This document shows, piece after piece, positions 40,971 to 50,167 of a DNA stretch of 64,000 nt. The notes under the pieces are model-generated. The model saw nothing but the letters and a program-made list of their open reading frames with translations, searched no databases and was not told the DNA's origin. Within the stretch, counting starts at the first letter, position 1; every line of letters begins with the position of its first letter. A program made the translations under genes and the position numbers. Source of the stretch: JAANXG01 sp963731035 (GTDB lineage Bacteria; Pseudomonadota; Gammaproteobacteria; Arenicellales; JAANXG01); the NCBI GenBank assembly GCA_963731035.1, contig CAVSUY010000022.1, positions 434,001 to 498,000 on the forward strand. The letters are read 5' to 3'.

Positions 40971-41798
40971 TTACCGCTCCAGTCGTCTGTGGGCGAGGGC
41001 CGGGAAGCGGCTTCGGATACCCGCCAGCTTCTCCAGGTCGATATCGGCCGTGATGACACCGTCGCCGATGGCCTGGTGGGCGAGCACCCGTCCCCAGGGA
41101 TCGATGATCATGGAGTGACCGTGGGTTTCGCGACCGCTGGCGTGGCGGCCCCACTGGGCGGACGCCGCGACGTAGCACTGGTCCTCGATGGCCCGTGCGC
41201 GCAGCAGCGATTCCCAGTGGGCCTGCCCCGTCGTGGCGGTGAACGCCGCTGGCACGGTCAGGATTTGCGCTCCCTTGTCTACCAGACGACGGTACAGCTC
41301 CGGAAAGCGCAAGTCATAACACACCGACAGCCCGACCCGGCCCGCCGGCGTATCGACGCACACCAGGTTGGCGTCGTCCGGCGAACCGGCCTCGAAAGCA
41401 TCGGACTCCCGGTACGATTCCGTGTCGCTGACCTGGACGTCGAACAGATGTATCTTGTCGTAGCGGGCCGCGCGACGACCCTTGTCGTCGAACACCAGGC
41501 ACGCCGGCTTGACCCGGGTGCCGTCCCCGGCGCCGAGGGGCGCAGTGCCGCCGACAATCCAGATCCCGTGCCGGCGGGCCTGCTCGGCCAGAAATGCCTG
41601 CACCGGCCCGTCGCCGTCCGGCTCTGCGAAAGCCCGCCGGTCCTGCTCCTTCCCCGGCATCACCGAGAAGTTCTCCGGCAGCAGAACCACGGCTGCACCC
41701 TGTTCGCGGGACGCCTCTATGAGCCGCGCCGCCGCCTCCAGGTTCGATCCCGGATCGTCGGACGAGTTCATCTGCACCACGGCCAGTCTTGTCAACAC
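40971..41798 (-). CDS. Nitrilase-superfamily hydrolase (Nit1/deaminated glutathione amidase type)
   Basis: A 275-residue C-N hydrolase. The Glu-Lys-Cys triad is present: LLPENFSVMP, YDKIHLFDV and VCYDLRFPELYR. The sequence KIHLFDVQVSDTESYRES follows the Nit1/YafV-like branch that hydrolyses deaminated glutathione, a metabolite repair reaction. Cytoplasmic. It lies 6 bases after a small exported-protein gene, in the usual yhdP-nit-tldD order. Confidence 0.88.
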   Translation of the reverse strand: MLTRLAVVQMNSSDDPGSNLEAAARLIEASREQGAAVVLLPENFSVMPGKEQDRRAFAEPDGDGPVQAFLAEQARRHGIWIVGGTAPLGAGDGTRVKPACLVFDDKGRRAARYDKIHLFDVQVSDTESYRESDAFEAGSPDDANLVCVDTPAGRVGLSVCYDLRFPELYRRLVDKGAQILTVPAAFTATTGQAHWESLLRARAIEDQCYVAASAQWGRHASGRETHGHSMIIDPWGRVLAHQAIGDGVITADIDLEKLAGIRSRFPALAHRRLER

Positions 41799-41804
41799 CG
41801 CCTC

Positions 41805-42161
41805 CTATTCGCGGTTACGCTGTTCCACGTCAAGCGCCAGGGAACCCGGGACGCCGGAGCCGGGCCGCAGGCTGATCAACCGGCTGGGCACCCCCAGCGC
41901 CACGAACCAATCCCGTATCTCCGTCGCCCAGCGGTGACCCGCTTCACCCCCAGGATACAGTATGACTATGCCGGAGCCCGGGGTGCGATCGAAGCGGTCC
42001 ACGACGCTGGCGAGCTTCGGATACTGGGTAACCTGGATTCCGCGTTGGATATCGGGCCACTCATCGCGCGCGATGTACTCTGTCGCCCATGCGGATACGG
42101 AGAAGCCCAGCCATCCGGTGAAGAAGGCGGCCCAGAATGCGCGCTGCGTTGTCGAGCCCAA
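41805..42161 (-). CDS. Small exported protein of unknown function
   Basis: A 118-residue protein inserted between yhdP (3-base gap) and the nitrilase gene (6-base gap). A signal peptide ends near VSAWA. The mature part holds a compact sequence with SGIVILYPGGEAGHRWATEIRDW, resembling the C-terminal lobe of small thioredoxin-like or hydrolase folds, but I do not recognise it. Tight spacing indicates cotranscription with yhdP, so an envelope role is plausible. Confidence 0.7.
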   Translation of the reverse strand: MGSTTQRAFWAAFFTGWLGFSVSAWATEYIARDEWPDIQRGIQVTQYPKLASVVDRFDRTPGSGIVILYPGGEAGHRWATEIRDWFVALGVPSRLISLRPGSGVPGSLALDVEQRNRE

Positions 42162-42164
42162 TGC

Positions 42165-45100
42165 TCAGTTCCGCCCGATGTGCCTGTCGCCGTCCCGCAC
42201 GGGCCGCTCGACCGGCTTCACCTGTGGATCATCCCACTTACCCGTGACCCGGTATTTGTACCGTATAAGCTTCGCCATTTGTCTTCGAAACAGCTTCTGC
42301 ACCACGAATATCATCGCCCCCGCGGCCGGATTGGCGATTACCCCCGCAAGGCTTAAGTTGCCTCCGAGCTGTGGAGCCACCGTCACGTCGAGATCGTAAG
42401 TCTCCTTTGCCAGATCCGTAGAGCCGCGCATTTCCAGCAACGCGGACGGACCGACTATGACTACGCCATCCGTATGCAGCACCCCTGCATTGATTTCGGC
42501 CTTGCCTTCCAAACGGTCGAACGTAAGTCCCTCCTGAAATACATCGGTGAAATCCAGCTTGAACCGACGCAGCAGGGTATCCATGTTGAACAGCCCAAGC
42601 AACCTACCAGAGCCGGGTTCGAGTTTCAAAAAGCGGCCATCGTCCGCCTTGAACGACAGGTCGCCATTCAGTGCCGCGAGCCGGAAGTCCCCGGGCTCTC
42701 CGCCCCAGTTGAGGTCGGCGTTCAAGCTTGCCTTGCCGTTGGCCACCTGACCCTTCAAACCCAGCTGATCCAGCGCCTTGCCGAAGTCTCCCGACTCGGC
42801 GGATACCTCCACCTGGCTGCGCTGCGCGCCGAACTGGTCGGATGACCATTTTCCCTTGGCGTCCACCTTCAGCTCCGGCTGCTGCAGCACCAAACGCCGT
42901 ATACGCCACGCGTACTCTGCCGGCTCGCCTTCGAACTCCAGCCGGCCGAAATGCATGTCACCGTACCGGAAGTCCTCCGCCTGGATCGATAAGCGTGCAA
43001 ACTTCGATGGGTCGGGTGGCGTCCTATAACTGGTGGCGGTTTCGACGTTTTGCAACTGCGGCCAGTACAGACGGGTCAATCGAAAATCGTAGGAGGATGG
43101 ATCCTGGGTGCCCAGGTTCATACGGGCGACCCCCTGCGCCCGCGGGCCGCTGAAGTTCGCCGTCCACGCATGGCCGTCGCCGGAAGTCGCGGCGACCGCC
43201 ATGGGACCGAGATCCCGGTGCAGGTACCGGAATCGCTCCACGTCGATGTCCAGGGTTCTCAGATGGTCGAACAGAGCGTCCCTGTCGGGATTCGAGCGGG
43301 CAACCCTCTCCTTGAGCCGTGTCAAGCGGTCGATTTCATCCAGCCACTCATCTACATCGACCTGTTCGCCTTTCACGTCGACCGCCAGATCTCTGGCCGG
43401 CAGCTCGCGGTTGCCACCCAGGTTCAACACGCCGCGGGTCAGGACTGATCTGCCCCCAATCCGGTCGTAGCGCAGTTCGCCCCGCAGTCGATCGTTCAGG
43501 TCCATGACGATCCGCCTGCGGTCGTCGTCGAACTGCGCCTGCACGTCGATGTGGACGCCCTCTTCCGCCGGCTTCCACAACGGATACGGAAACGATACGT
43601 CAACACCCTTGAGGTCGCTTTGCACCTCGAGCTTGTTGGGGCCGGGACCACCGACGAAACGCCCGCTCCAATGCGTCCTGCCCGCCAGCTCCGACACCAG
43701 AATGGGACCCACCACGGGCTCCAGTTCAGCGACATTGGCTTCCCCGGATCCGCTCACGGCGAAGCTCATGGGATGACCCGGCTTGACGGTTGTTACATCG
43801 GCGCGCACCGGCCCGCCGAACAGCTCGGCCTTGAGGCCCTCGCCCCGCACCGTGCTTTCGGTGAAATGCACCGTGCCCGACACTTTCGTGAACTCAACCC
43901 CTTCCGCCACCTCCAGGGTCGCATTGTGCACGGCATAGGTGCCCCGAACACGGCTGTCCTGTTTCAGCCGGGTGAACGGGAGGTCGATGGACAGCTGCAG
44001 GTCCCCTTCTCCCGTCGCCGACATCTTCCTGTAGTCCGGGGGCGGATTCTTGACGAGTGGTCCGCGGCGAAGAAAGCGCACCACGTCGGCGGCGGGCGCA
44101 GCGAGGTCACCCTTGATGTGCAGCAGGCGGTCGCGGCGGAAGAAATCGTCGCTCCATGCATCGGCGCTCTGCACGGAGGCGTTCATCATGCGGCCGCGGG
44201 AGATCCGTGCCTCGAAATGGGAATTCTTGATATCCACCACCCCGTCCAGGGCCGCGAGAGCCGGCCATTTCTCATCGAAGTCCAGGGTCCCGTTCTTGAC
44301 GCGGGCGTTGACGCGCAGCTCCCCGGAGCCATTCTCGTATGGGAAATCGGCGAGGCGCCCGTTGAGGTAGAACCTGCCTTCGGTGACCTCGCCGCCCGCC
44401 AGCGCCCGGTCCAGCCATTCCACCTGCTTGTCGGTCATTCTCTTGACGGGTAGATAATCGGGCAGGGCGCCGACATCAGCGCGCCGGATGCGAAATCGTG
44501 CAAGTACGAAAGGGGATTGATCGCTGCGCTCCGATACACGGGTGTACAGATTGATGCCGGCGAGATCCAGGTCGTCATTGCCGACGCTGCCGTCACTGAC
44601 GTCCACCACCCAGTCGCCGCCCCACCGGTACCACTTGACGTTGCCTTCGACACGGTTGAGGTCGACGGTCCGGCGAAGGGAATGGGCGGCATCCACCTTG
44701 AGGCTCGAGGACGACAGGGACAGCTCTCCACCCTTGGCGTCCACGCGCAGGTGACCATTCAGGCCCTGCACCCCCGGGTAGCGCTCCTGCGCGCGCCAGC
44801 CAACGTCCCGGAAGTCGCCGTCAAAACGCCAGCCGGTGGCTTCCAGGTAGGGTCCGGTCAGCGTCAATGCAGCCCGGGGCAACACGCCCTTGGGATGCAG
44901 CCTGCCAATCAGTGTTCTCCATGGCAACTCGATATCGAGCTGATCCACTACACCCAGGAGATCCTGGACGTTCACATCCTGGGCGGAGTAGATCCTGCGC
45001 TCCTTCTGGCGCTCCAGCTCGAAGCGCGACACCGACACCGGGTTGTCTTTCAACACGATCTCCGGATTGGTGAAAACCAGCCGCCATACCTTCTGCGAGC

Positions 45101-46001
45101 GTTTCCAGGAGACGGTGCTGGAGAAACGCTTGGCCGCCAGCGGCGTCTTGTCCTTGGAATACGGGATAAAGAAGTCACTGGCGGTGATATCGGCGGAGGC
45201 GGACGTCAGCACGCCCCGACTCCACTTCGCGTGGAAGTCGGTGTCGATATAGCCCCGCGATTTCCATGGCAACCGCTCCTGGATTATCGCCGGAATCCGG
45301 GCCAGGTTCAGGTGCTTGACAATGACGTTGGCCGAGGTGGTCCACGAGCCCGAGCTCAGCGACTGCGGATCATAGATTCCGTAGCCTGTAACCTGGTGCA
45401 CCAGGTCGACCGGCGCCGACGCCGTGAAATCGAAGCGTCTGCGGTTACCGCTGGGTCGAACCAGGAGGTGCACGTTCTCGATCCGCAGGTCCCCCTCGGA
45501 GGACAGTGCGTCGTGCCAAATCAGGGTGCCCCCCGCGATTTCGAGATTCCGGCCCTGGAGCAGGCGCCGGACCGTTCCGCGTGGCGTACCCAGGATGGTA
45601 TCCCCGACGCGGATTCTGCCGTCGTCCAGCCGGGCAGCCTCTATTGTCGGACCCAGCAGTTCCAGCCGGTCGAGGGTCCTGTCCCCGTGCAGCAACCCCA
45701 GGGGACTGAAAGACACCAGGATCTCGCCGAAACGCATGCCCGAACCCGGGTGGTCCGCGACGGCCACTCGCACCCCGCCCGCCTTGAATGTCACGTTGAG
45801 ACCTTCCCACTCGGCGCTCAAGGTCGTTATGGCTATCCGCTGCCCAAGGTAGCCGGACAGCAGTCGTTCCACCTCGGGCTTGTAGTTGTCCAACTTGGGC
45901 AGCCAGAACCAGACGACGCCGGCCACTACCGTAAGCACGATCACCAGGGCCGTGAAGGCATAGACAAGAACGCGCAGCAACCTGGCGACAAACCACTTCA
46001 T
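42165..46001 (-). CDS. yhdP: YhdP-family AsmA-like envelope protein
   Basis: A very large (1278-residue) protein with one N-terminal span (about 10-33, VYAFTALVIVLTVVAGVVWFWL) and a long periplasmic region. AsmA-type beta repeats run through it, and the C-terminus shows the DUF3971/AsmA2 pattern (GNLSLAGVIANPAAGAMIFVVQKLF). YhdP, TamB and YdbH bridge inner and outer membranes and carry phospholipid outward. Length equals E. coli YhdP (about 1270). The ATG MKWFVARLL is chosen over a GTG 14 codons earlier. Adjacent to rng, as in many gammaproteobacteria. Confidence 0.93.
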   Translation of the reverse strand: MKWFVARLLRVLVYAFTALVIVLTVVAGVVWFWLPKLDNYKPEVERLLSGYLGQRIAITTLSAEWEGLNVTFKAGGVRVAVADHPGSGMRFGEILVSFSPLGLLHGDRTLDRLELLGPTIEAARLDDGRIRVGDTILGTPRGTVRRLLQGRNLEIAGGTLIWHDALSSEGDLRIENVHLLVRPSGNRRRFDFTASAPVDLVHQVTGYGIYDPQSLSSGSWTTSANVIVKHLNLARIPAIIQERLPWKSRGYIDTDFHAKWSRGVLTSASADITASDFFIPYSKDKTPLAAKRFSSTVSWKRSQKVWRLVFTNPEIVLKDNPVSVSRFELERQKERRIYSAQDVNVQDLLGVVDQLDIELPWRTLIGRLHPKGVLPRAALTLTGPYLEATGWRFDGDFRDVGWRAQERYPGVQGLNGHLRVDAKGGELSLSSSSLKVDAAHSLRRTVDLNRVEGNVKWYRWGGDWVVDVSDGSVGNDDLDLAGINLYTRVSERSDQSPFVLARFRIRRADVGALPDYLPVKRMTDKQVEWLDRALAGGEVTEGRFYLNGRLADFPYENGSGELRVNARVKNGTLDFDEKWPALAALDGVVDIKNSHFEARISRGRMMNASVQSADAWSDDFFRRDRLLHIKGDLAAPAADVVRFLRRGPLVKNPPPDYRKMSATGEGDLQLSIDLPFTRLKQDSRVRGTYAVHNATLEVAEGVEFTKVSGTVHFTESTVRGEGLKAELFGGPVRADVTTVKPGHPMSFAVSGSGEANVAELEPVVGPILVSELAGRTHWSGRFVGGPGPNKLEVQSDLKGVDVSFPYPLWKPAEEGVHIDVQAQFDDDRRRIVMDLNDRLRGELRYDRIGGRSVLTRGVLNLGGNRELPARDLAVDVKGEQVDVDEWLDEIDRLTRLKERVARSNPDRDALFDHLRTLDIDVERFRYLHRDLGPMAVAATSGDGHAWTANFSGPRAQGVARMNLGTQDPSSYDFRLTRLYWPQLQNVETATSYRTPPDPSKFARLSIQAEDFRYGDMHFGRLEFEGEPAEYAWRIRRLVLQQPELKVDAKGKWSSDQFGAQRSQVEVSAESGDFGKALDQLGLKGQVANGKASLNADLNWGGEPGDFRLAALNGDLSFKADDGRFLKLEPGSGRLLGLFNMDTLLRRFKLDFTDVFQEGLTFDRLEGKAEINAGVLHTDGVVIVGPSALLEMRGSTDLAKETYDLDVTVAPQLGGNLSLAGVIANPAAGAMIFVVQKLFRRQMAKLIRYKYRVTGKWDDPQVKPVERPVRDGDRHIGRN

Positions 46002-46160
46002 CTGGCCGCACCGCCCCTGCCGCCGGTCCGCGCGTTCAGCCACCTTTTCGAGCCGTTTGTCCGAGCCAGCCAGGAACCGATCCGGACTCGATTTACAGCG
46101 CCCGGTATGCGGCTATCATTATTCAACAAGCGGTTAACCTTTCTTTCAGGGGTACATAAA

Positions 46161-46313
46161 TTGTTTCATAACAGCGCCATCGATCGATGCATAGACGACC
46201 TTTCCTCGACACTGGAACTCGCCCAGGCGCTTGAGCAACAGCTCGAACTGGTTTACAAAACCGTAAGCCAGATCTGCGAGCAGAGCGAAGTCCCCGACGA
46301 CCCGCGCCCCTAG
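46161..46313 (+). CDS. Possible 50-residue small helical protein
   Basis: An AGGGGT ribosome site lies 7 bases before a TTG start giving a 50-residue protein, DDLSSTLELAQALEQQLEL, followed by VYKTVSQICEQSEVPDDPRP: a heptad-like, acidic, helical chain. An ATG at 46107 in the same frame would give 68 residues. It lies alone on the plus strand in the 385-base gap between yhdP and rng. No family recognised. Confidence 0.4.
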   Translation: MFHNSAIDRCIDDLSSTLELAQALEQQLELVYKTVSQICEQSEVPDDPRP

Positions 46314-46386
46314 TGACGGGATACACCAGGGCCTCCCCGGAGATGCCGGCCGCGGCATGCCGGGCGGTCGGTACCGGCATTTTCCA

Positions 46387-47865
46387 TCACGACAGCACCA
46401 CGTCGTATTCGTGTTGTTGGTAAGTAGTTTCCACCTGCAAGCGCACCGGTTTTCCAATAAATCCCTGGAGCTCCGCTAGATTCGCGGCCTCGTCGTCCAG
46501 CAACAGGTCCACCACGATCTGGGAGGCCAACACCAGATATTCCGCACCCTCGAACTGGCGCGCCTCCCGCAGTATTTCCCGGAAGATCTCGTAGCACGCG
46601 GTGCGCGCCGTCTTGGTAACGCCACGGCCCGCGCATACGGGACAAGGCTCACAGATGATCTGCTCCAGGCTCTCCCGCGTCCGCTTGCGAGTAACTTCCA
46701 CCAGGCCCAGCGGGGACATCTCGGTAACAAAGGTGGTGGTGCGGTCCTTGGCAAGCGCCTTGTCCAGCGCCCGCAGCACCTGGCGTTTATGCTCCGGGTC
46801 CGCCATGTCGATGAAATCGATAATGATGATGCCGCCGATGTTCCGCAGGCGGAGCTGCCTGGCGATCGAATGCGATGCTTCGAGGTTGGTCTTGAAGAGC
46901 GTCTCTTCCAGGTTTCTGCGTCCGACGAACCCGCCCGTGTTGACATCCACCGTGGTCATGGCTTCGGTCTGATCAATGACGAGGTAGCCGCCGGACTTGA
47001 GTGGAACATGGCGGTCCAGCGCGCGCTGGATCTCGTCCTCCACCGAGTACAGGTCAAAGATCGGACGCTCGCCGGGATAGTACTCGATGCGGTCGACGAC
47101 CTCCGGGATGAGTTCCCGGGCAAACTTGACAGCCTTCTGATACGTTTCCCTAGAATCGATCCTGACCTTCTCGACATTGTCGCGAACCAGGTCACGCATG
47201 GTCCGCATCGCGAGCGGCGTGTCGTCGTGAATCAGGGCCGGTGCGGACGATTGCTCTATGCCGACCCTCACACGCCCCCAGACCTTCTTGAGGAACTGAA
47301 CGTCCAAACGCAGCTCCTCGTCCGATGCGGACTCCGCAAGAGTCCGTATAATCAGCCCTTCTTGAATCTGTTCTTCGTTCGCCAGCCGCGACACCAGGTC
47401 TTTCAAGCGCTCTCGATCGTCCGGGGCCTCGATCTTCTGGGAGATACGCACCTGCCTGCCGTCCGGAAGGTAAACCAGATAGCGCGCGGGTATGCTGAGC
47501 TGGGTGGTCAGGCGCGCGCCCTTGGTGCCCAATGGATCCTTGAGCACCTGCACGACAACTTCCTGGCCGTCGCGCAGCAGCTCCGTCATCGGCGGCACAT
47601 CCCCATTCGCCCCGCCGGGTCCGACGTCACCGACCCAGGGCCTGGCAACATCCGTGGCGTGAAGAAAAGCGGTGCGCTCGCTGCCGATATCGACGAACGC
47701 GGCCTGCATGCCGGGGAGGATTCGAACCACCTTTCCCTTGTAGATGTTGCCCACGATACCGCGCGCCTGGGTGCGCTCGATATAGACCTCCTGCAGCACG
47801 CCGTTTTCCACCACGGCCACCCGGGTTTCCTGAGGCGTTACATTGATCAACACCTCTTCGCTCAC
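46387..47865 (-). CDS. rng: Ribonuclease G
   Basis: A 492-residue RNase E/G family endonuclease lacking the RNase E scaffold tail. It has the S1 domain (about 35-130, GNIYKGKVVRILPGMQAAFVD), the catalytic DNase I-like region with Asp residues in IIDFIDMADPEHK, and the zinc-link CPVCAGRG. RNase G trims 16S rRNA 5' ends and some mRNAs. It overlaps maf by ATGA. Confidence 0.96.
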   Translation of the reverse strand: MSEEVLINVTPQETRVAVVENGVLQEVYIERTQARGIVGNIYKGKVVRILPGMQAAFVDIGSERTAFLHATDVARPWVGDVGPGGANGDVPPMTELLRDGQEVVVQVLKDPLGTKGARLTTQLSIPARYLVYLPDGRQVRISQKIEAPDDRERLKDLVSRLANEEQIQEGLIIRTLAESASDEELRLDVQFLKKVWGRVRVGIEQSSAPALIHDDTPLAMRTMRDLVRDNVEKVRIDSRETYQKAVKFARELIPEVVDRIEYYPGERPIFDLYSVEDEIQRALDRHVPLKSGGYLVIDQTEAMTTVDVNTGGFVGRRNLEETLFKTNLEASHSIARQLRLRNIGGIIIIDFIDMADPEHKRQVLRALDKALAKDRTTTFVTEMSPLGLVEVTRKRTRESLEQIICEPCPVCAGRGVTKTARTACYEIFREILREARQFEGAEYLVLASQIVVDLLLDDEAANLAELQGFIGKPVRLQVETTYQQHEYDVVLS

Positions 47866-48440
47866 AACCAGTCGAGCCCCACGGTAGCTAAAAGCTCTCT
47901 CGTTTCGAACATCGGCAGTCCCACCACCCCACTATAGCTGCCTTCGATCCTGGCCACGAACCCGCTGCCCAGACCCTGGATCGCGTAGCCCCCCGCCTTG
48001 TCCCGGGGCTCCCCTGTCGCCCAGTAGTGCTCTATTTCCCAACGTGCCAGGGTTTTCATGGTTACGAGGCTCTCGCTGGTCCGCAGCCCAACGGACGTCC
48101 CGTCGTGCAACGCCGCCGCGGTCAGCACCCGGTGCGTCCGACCGGACAAGCTTTCGAGCATGCGGGCGCCCTGTTCGGCGTCCGAAGGTTTTCCGAGGAC
48201 CCGATCGTCCACTACCACGACCGTATCCGCCGCCAACACGGGATGAGGCTCCAGACCATCGCGGCGCAGCACGAATACTCCCGCTGCCGCCTTTTCCCGC
48301 GCCAGTCGCTCCACCGCCTGCTCAGGGATCTCGTGGTCGTGCGTGTTCTCCACTACATCCGGCGAAAGCACCCGAAATTCCAGACCCACGGACTCGAGCA
48401 GCTGCGCGCGCCGGGGAGACCTTGAGGCCAGATAAATCAT
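47862..48440 (-). CDS. maf: Maf/YhdE nucleoside triphosphate pyrophosphatase
   Basis: A 192-residue house-cleaning enzyme removing dTTP and UTP or modified pyrimidine nucleotides. The signature LASRSPRRAQLLESVG, the SPDV motif and DTVVVVDDRVLGKP are present, as is QGLGSGFVARIEGSYSGVVG near the end. Neighbourhood with rng points to the YhdE subgroup. It overlaps rng by four bases. Confidence 0.95.
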   Translation of the reverse strand: MIYLASRSPRRAQLLESVGLEFRVLSPDVVENTHDHEIPEQAVERLAREKAAAGVFVLRRDGLEPHPVLAADTVVVVDDRVLGKPSDAEQGARMLESLSGRTHRVLTAAALHDGTSVGLRTSESLVTMKTLARWEIEHYWATGEPRDKAGGYAIQGLGSGFVARIEGSYSGVVGLPMFETRELLATVGLDWL

Positions 48441-48645
48441 GACCCGGGATTCTATCAGGCCGGTGTCGGCAAGAATTCGGGCGGCGCAGCCGCCGCGGCA
48501 ATCCAGGGATACACGCTCGGTCGGAAAACCTTGGGGTGCCTCCGGCGCGACAAAGCGGGAAATCTCCGATCAACCGTTTCCAGGAATGGGCACGCCGCAA
48601 AGCCGGTGCTGCGCCTCGGGCTTAGCGGCATCCACCCGCCGCAGC

Positions 48646-49119
48646 TCAATGCCCGAGGTGGTACGGATGGTCGCTCAAGATGGTAAAGGCCCGATACAAC
48701 TGCTCCACCACGATCACTCGTACCAGTGCGTGGGGGAGGGTCAAGGTGGATAGCGACCATTTCTCCCGGGCGCCGGAGACGGCGGCCGGTGCCAGGCCGT
48801 CCGGCCCGCCGATCATGAAGACGACGTCCCTTTCGTGATGCATCCAGTCTTTCAGACGCGCCGCAAGCTGATTGGTGGTCCAGCTCCTGCCCTTCTCCTC
48901 CAAAACGATGGTCAGGGATCCGTCGGGCACGCGGGCGGACAAGGACCGAAACTCTTTTTCCTTGAGTCTTGAAACCTCGAGGTGTCTGCCGCGCTTGGGC
49001 GCCGGCACCGCCTCGATGGACAGGGGACAGTGAGGGGGAAACCTCTGTTGGTAGTCGGCGCAGGCTTCGTTCACCCAGCGGGAAACCCGGGTACCGACCG
49101 CCAGAACGTGCAGCCTCAC
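48646..49119 (-). CDS. rlmH: 23S rRNA pseudouridine1915-N3 methyltransferase RlmH
   Basis: A 157-residue SPOUT methyltransferase. The knot region MIGGPDGLAPAAVSGAREKW, then SLSTLTLPHALVRVIVVEQLYRAF, is typical and complete at the C-terminus. It methylates pseudouridine 1915 in 23S rRNA helix 69. The GTG start follows the rsfS stop by 7 bases. Downstream, a 205-base gap separates it from maf; the mrdA-rodA genes that often follow rlmH are absent. Confidence 0.95.
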   Translation of the reverse strand: MRLHVLAVGTRVSRWVNEACADYQQRFPPHCPLSIEAVPAPKRGRHLEVSRLKEKEFRSLSARVPDGSLTIVLEEKGRSWTTNQLAARLKDWMHHERDVVFMIGGPDGLAPAAVSGAREKWSLSTLTLPHALVRVIVVEQLYRAFTILSDHPYHLGH

Positions 49120-49126
49120 GCCGGCG

Positions 49127-49492
49127 TCATTCGGTGACGCTCTCCTGGTGGAGGCGCAGCATCTCTTTGACATCCGGGCTCCACAGCTTCTCGAGCTGAT
49201 AGAAATCCCGGGTTTCTGGCTGCATCACGTGCAGGACCACGTCTCCATAATCGATCAGTACCCATTCGCCGTGCTCTTCCCCTTCGCTACCAAGAGGCCG
49301 CAGGCCTTCATCGCGAAGTTCATCCAGCACATGGCTGGCGATGGATCTGACGTGCCGGTTGGAGGTGCCGCTGGACACGATCATGTAGTCCGTGACACTG
49401 GTCATTTCGGCGACGTTGAAAACCTGAATATCCAGGGCTTTCATCTCATCCAGCAGATCAACGACTCGATTTTTCAGGACATCAATCTCCAT
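49127..49492 (-). CDS. rsfS: Ribosome silencing factor RsfS
   Basis: A 121-residue protein of the RsfS/Iojap family. It binds L14 and keeps the 30S and 50S subunits apart under starvation. Landmarks are MTSVTDYMIVSSGTSNRHVR and EHGEWVLIDYGDVVLHVM. It sits between nadD (6-base gap) and rlmH, the usual order. Confidence 0.96.
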   Translation of the reverse strand: MEIDVLKNRVVDLLDEMKALDIQVFNVAEMTSVTDYMIVSSGTSNRHVRSIASHVLDELRDEGLRPLGSEGEEHGEWVLIDYGDVVLHVMQPETRDFYQLEKLWSPDVKEMLRLHQESVTE

Positions 49493-49498
49493 AGGACC

Positions 49499-50134
49499 TC
49501 ATCTGTTCGATTGTTGGTAACCGTAAAGACCTTCCTTTCTGATATAGCTCCAGACCGGCGCGGGAACCGAGCCCGAGACGTCTTCACCGGCGGTGACTCG
49601 GCCGCGGATGTCGCTTGCCGACAGATCGATTCCAGGCCCGTCACACATCACGCGGGCGCCAGCGGTGCGCCGTCTCAGCACACGGCCGTCGCGCGACAAT
49701 CCGTCCGTGCCGCCGCTCGACAAACTCCAGCCGGGTCGCTTGACCACCACGAAGTGGGCCAACGAAGACAGCTCGTACCAGTGGTACCAGCCGGTCAGGC
49801 CCAGCCAGGCGTCGGCCCCGATAATCCAACACAGCGACGCGCGTGGAAACTCCCGGCGCAGGGACCGAAGAGTCCATAGGGAGTAGGAAGGTCCCGTTCG
49901 CTTCAATTCCCGGGTATCCACTTCCAGACGCCCGTCGCCGGCAACCGCGGCCTGCAGCATCGCCAGGCGGTGCTCGGTGGGACAGACGGGAGGTGTCCGG
50001 TGGGGCGGCCGGGCATTCAGAATCAAGTGCACGCTGTCCATGTCGAGCTCCGCCCGCAGGTGGGTGGCAACGGCGAGGTGGCCGTTGTGGACCGGGTCGA
50101 AGGTCCCGCCCAGAAGGCCGATCAGCGCCGACAA
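49499..50134 (-). CDS. nadD: Nicotinate-nucleotide adenylyltransferase NadD
   Basis: A 211-residue nucleotidyltransferase converting nicotinate mononucleotide and ATP to deamido-NAD. The opening LLGGTFDPVHNGHLAVA holds the (T/H)xGH motif. GADAWLGLTGWYHW is the second landmark and LSASDIRGRVTAGEDVSG is the ISSTxIR-like C-terminal motif. Between proA and rsfS. Confidence 0.96.
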   Translation of the reverse strand: MSALIGLLGGTFDPVHNGHLAVATHLRAELDMDSVHLILNARPPHRTPPVCPTEHRLAMLQAAVAGDGRLEVDTRELKRTGPSYSLWTLRSLRREFPRASLCWIIGADAWLGLTGWYHWYELSSLAHFVVVKRPGWSLSSGGTDGLSRDGRVLRRRTAGARVMCDGPGIDLSASDIRGRVTAGEDVSGSVPAPVWSYIRKEGLYGYQQSNR

Positions 50135-50167
50135 CCGGGCTCCCTTGGGGCAGGCGCTGGCACTGGC

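Noticed and set aside
39395..42356. Two long plus-strand frames across pmbA, tldD and the nitrilase gene
   Set aside because: They cross boundaries of well-supported minus-strand genes and show His/Arg/Gly-rich composition typical of shadow frames.
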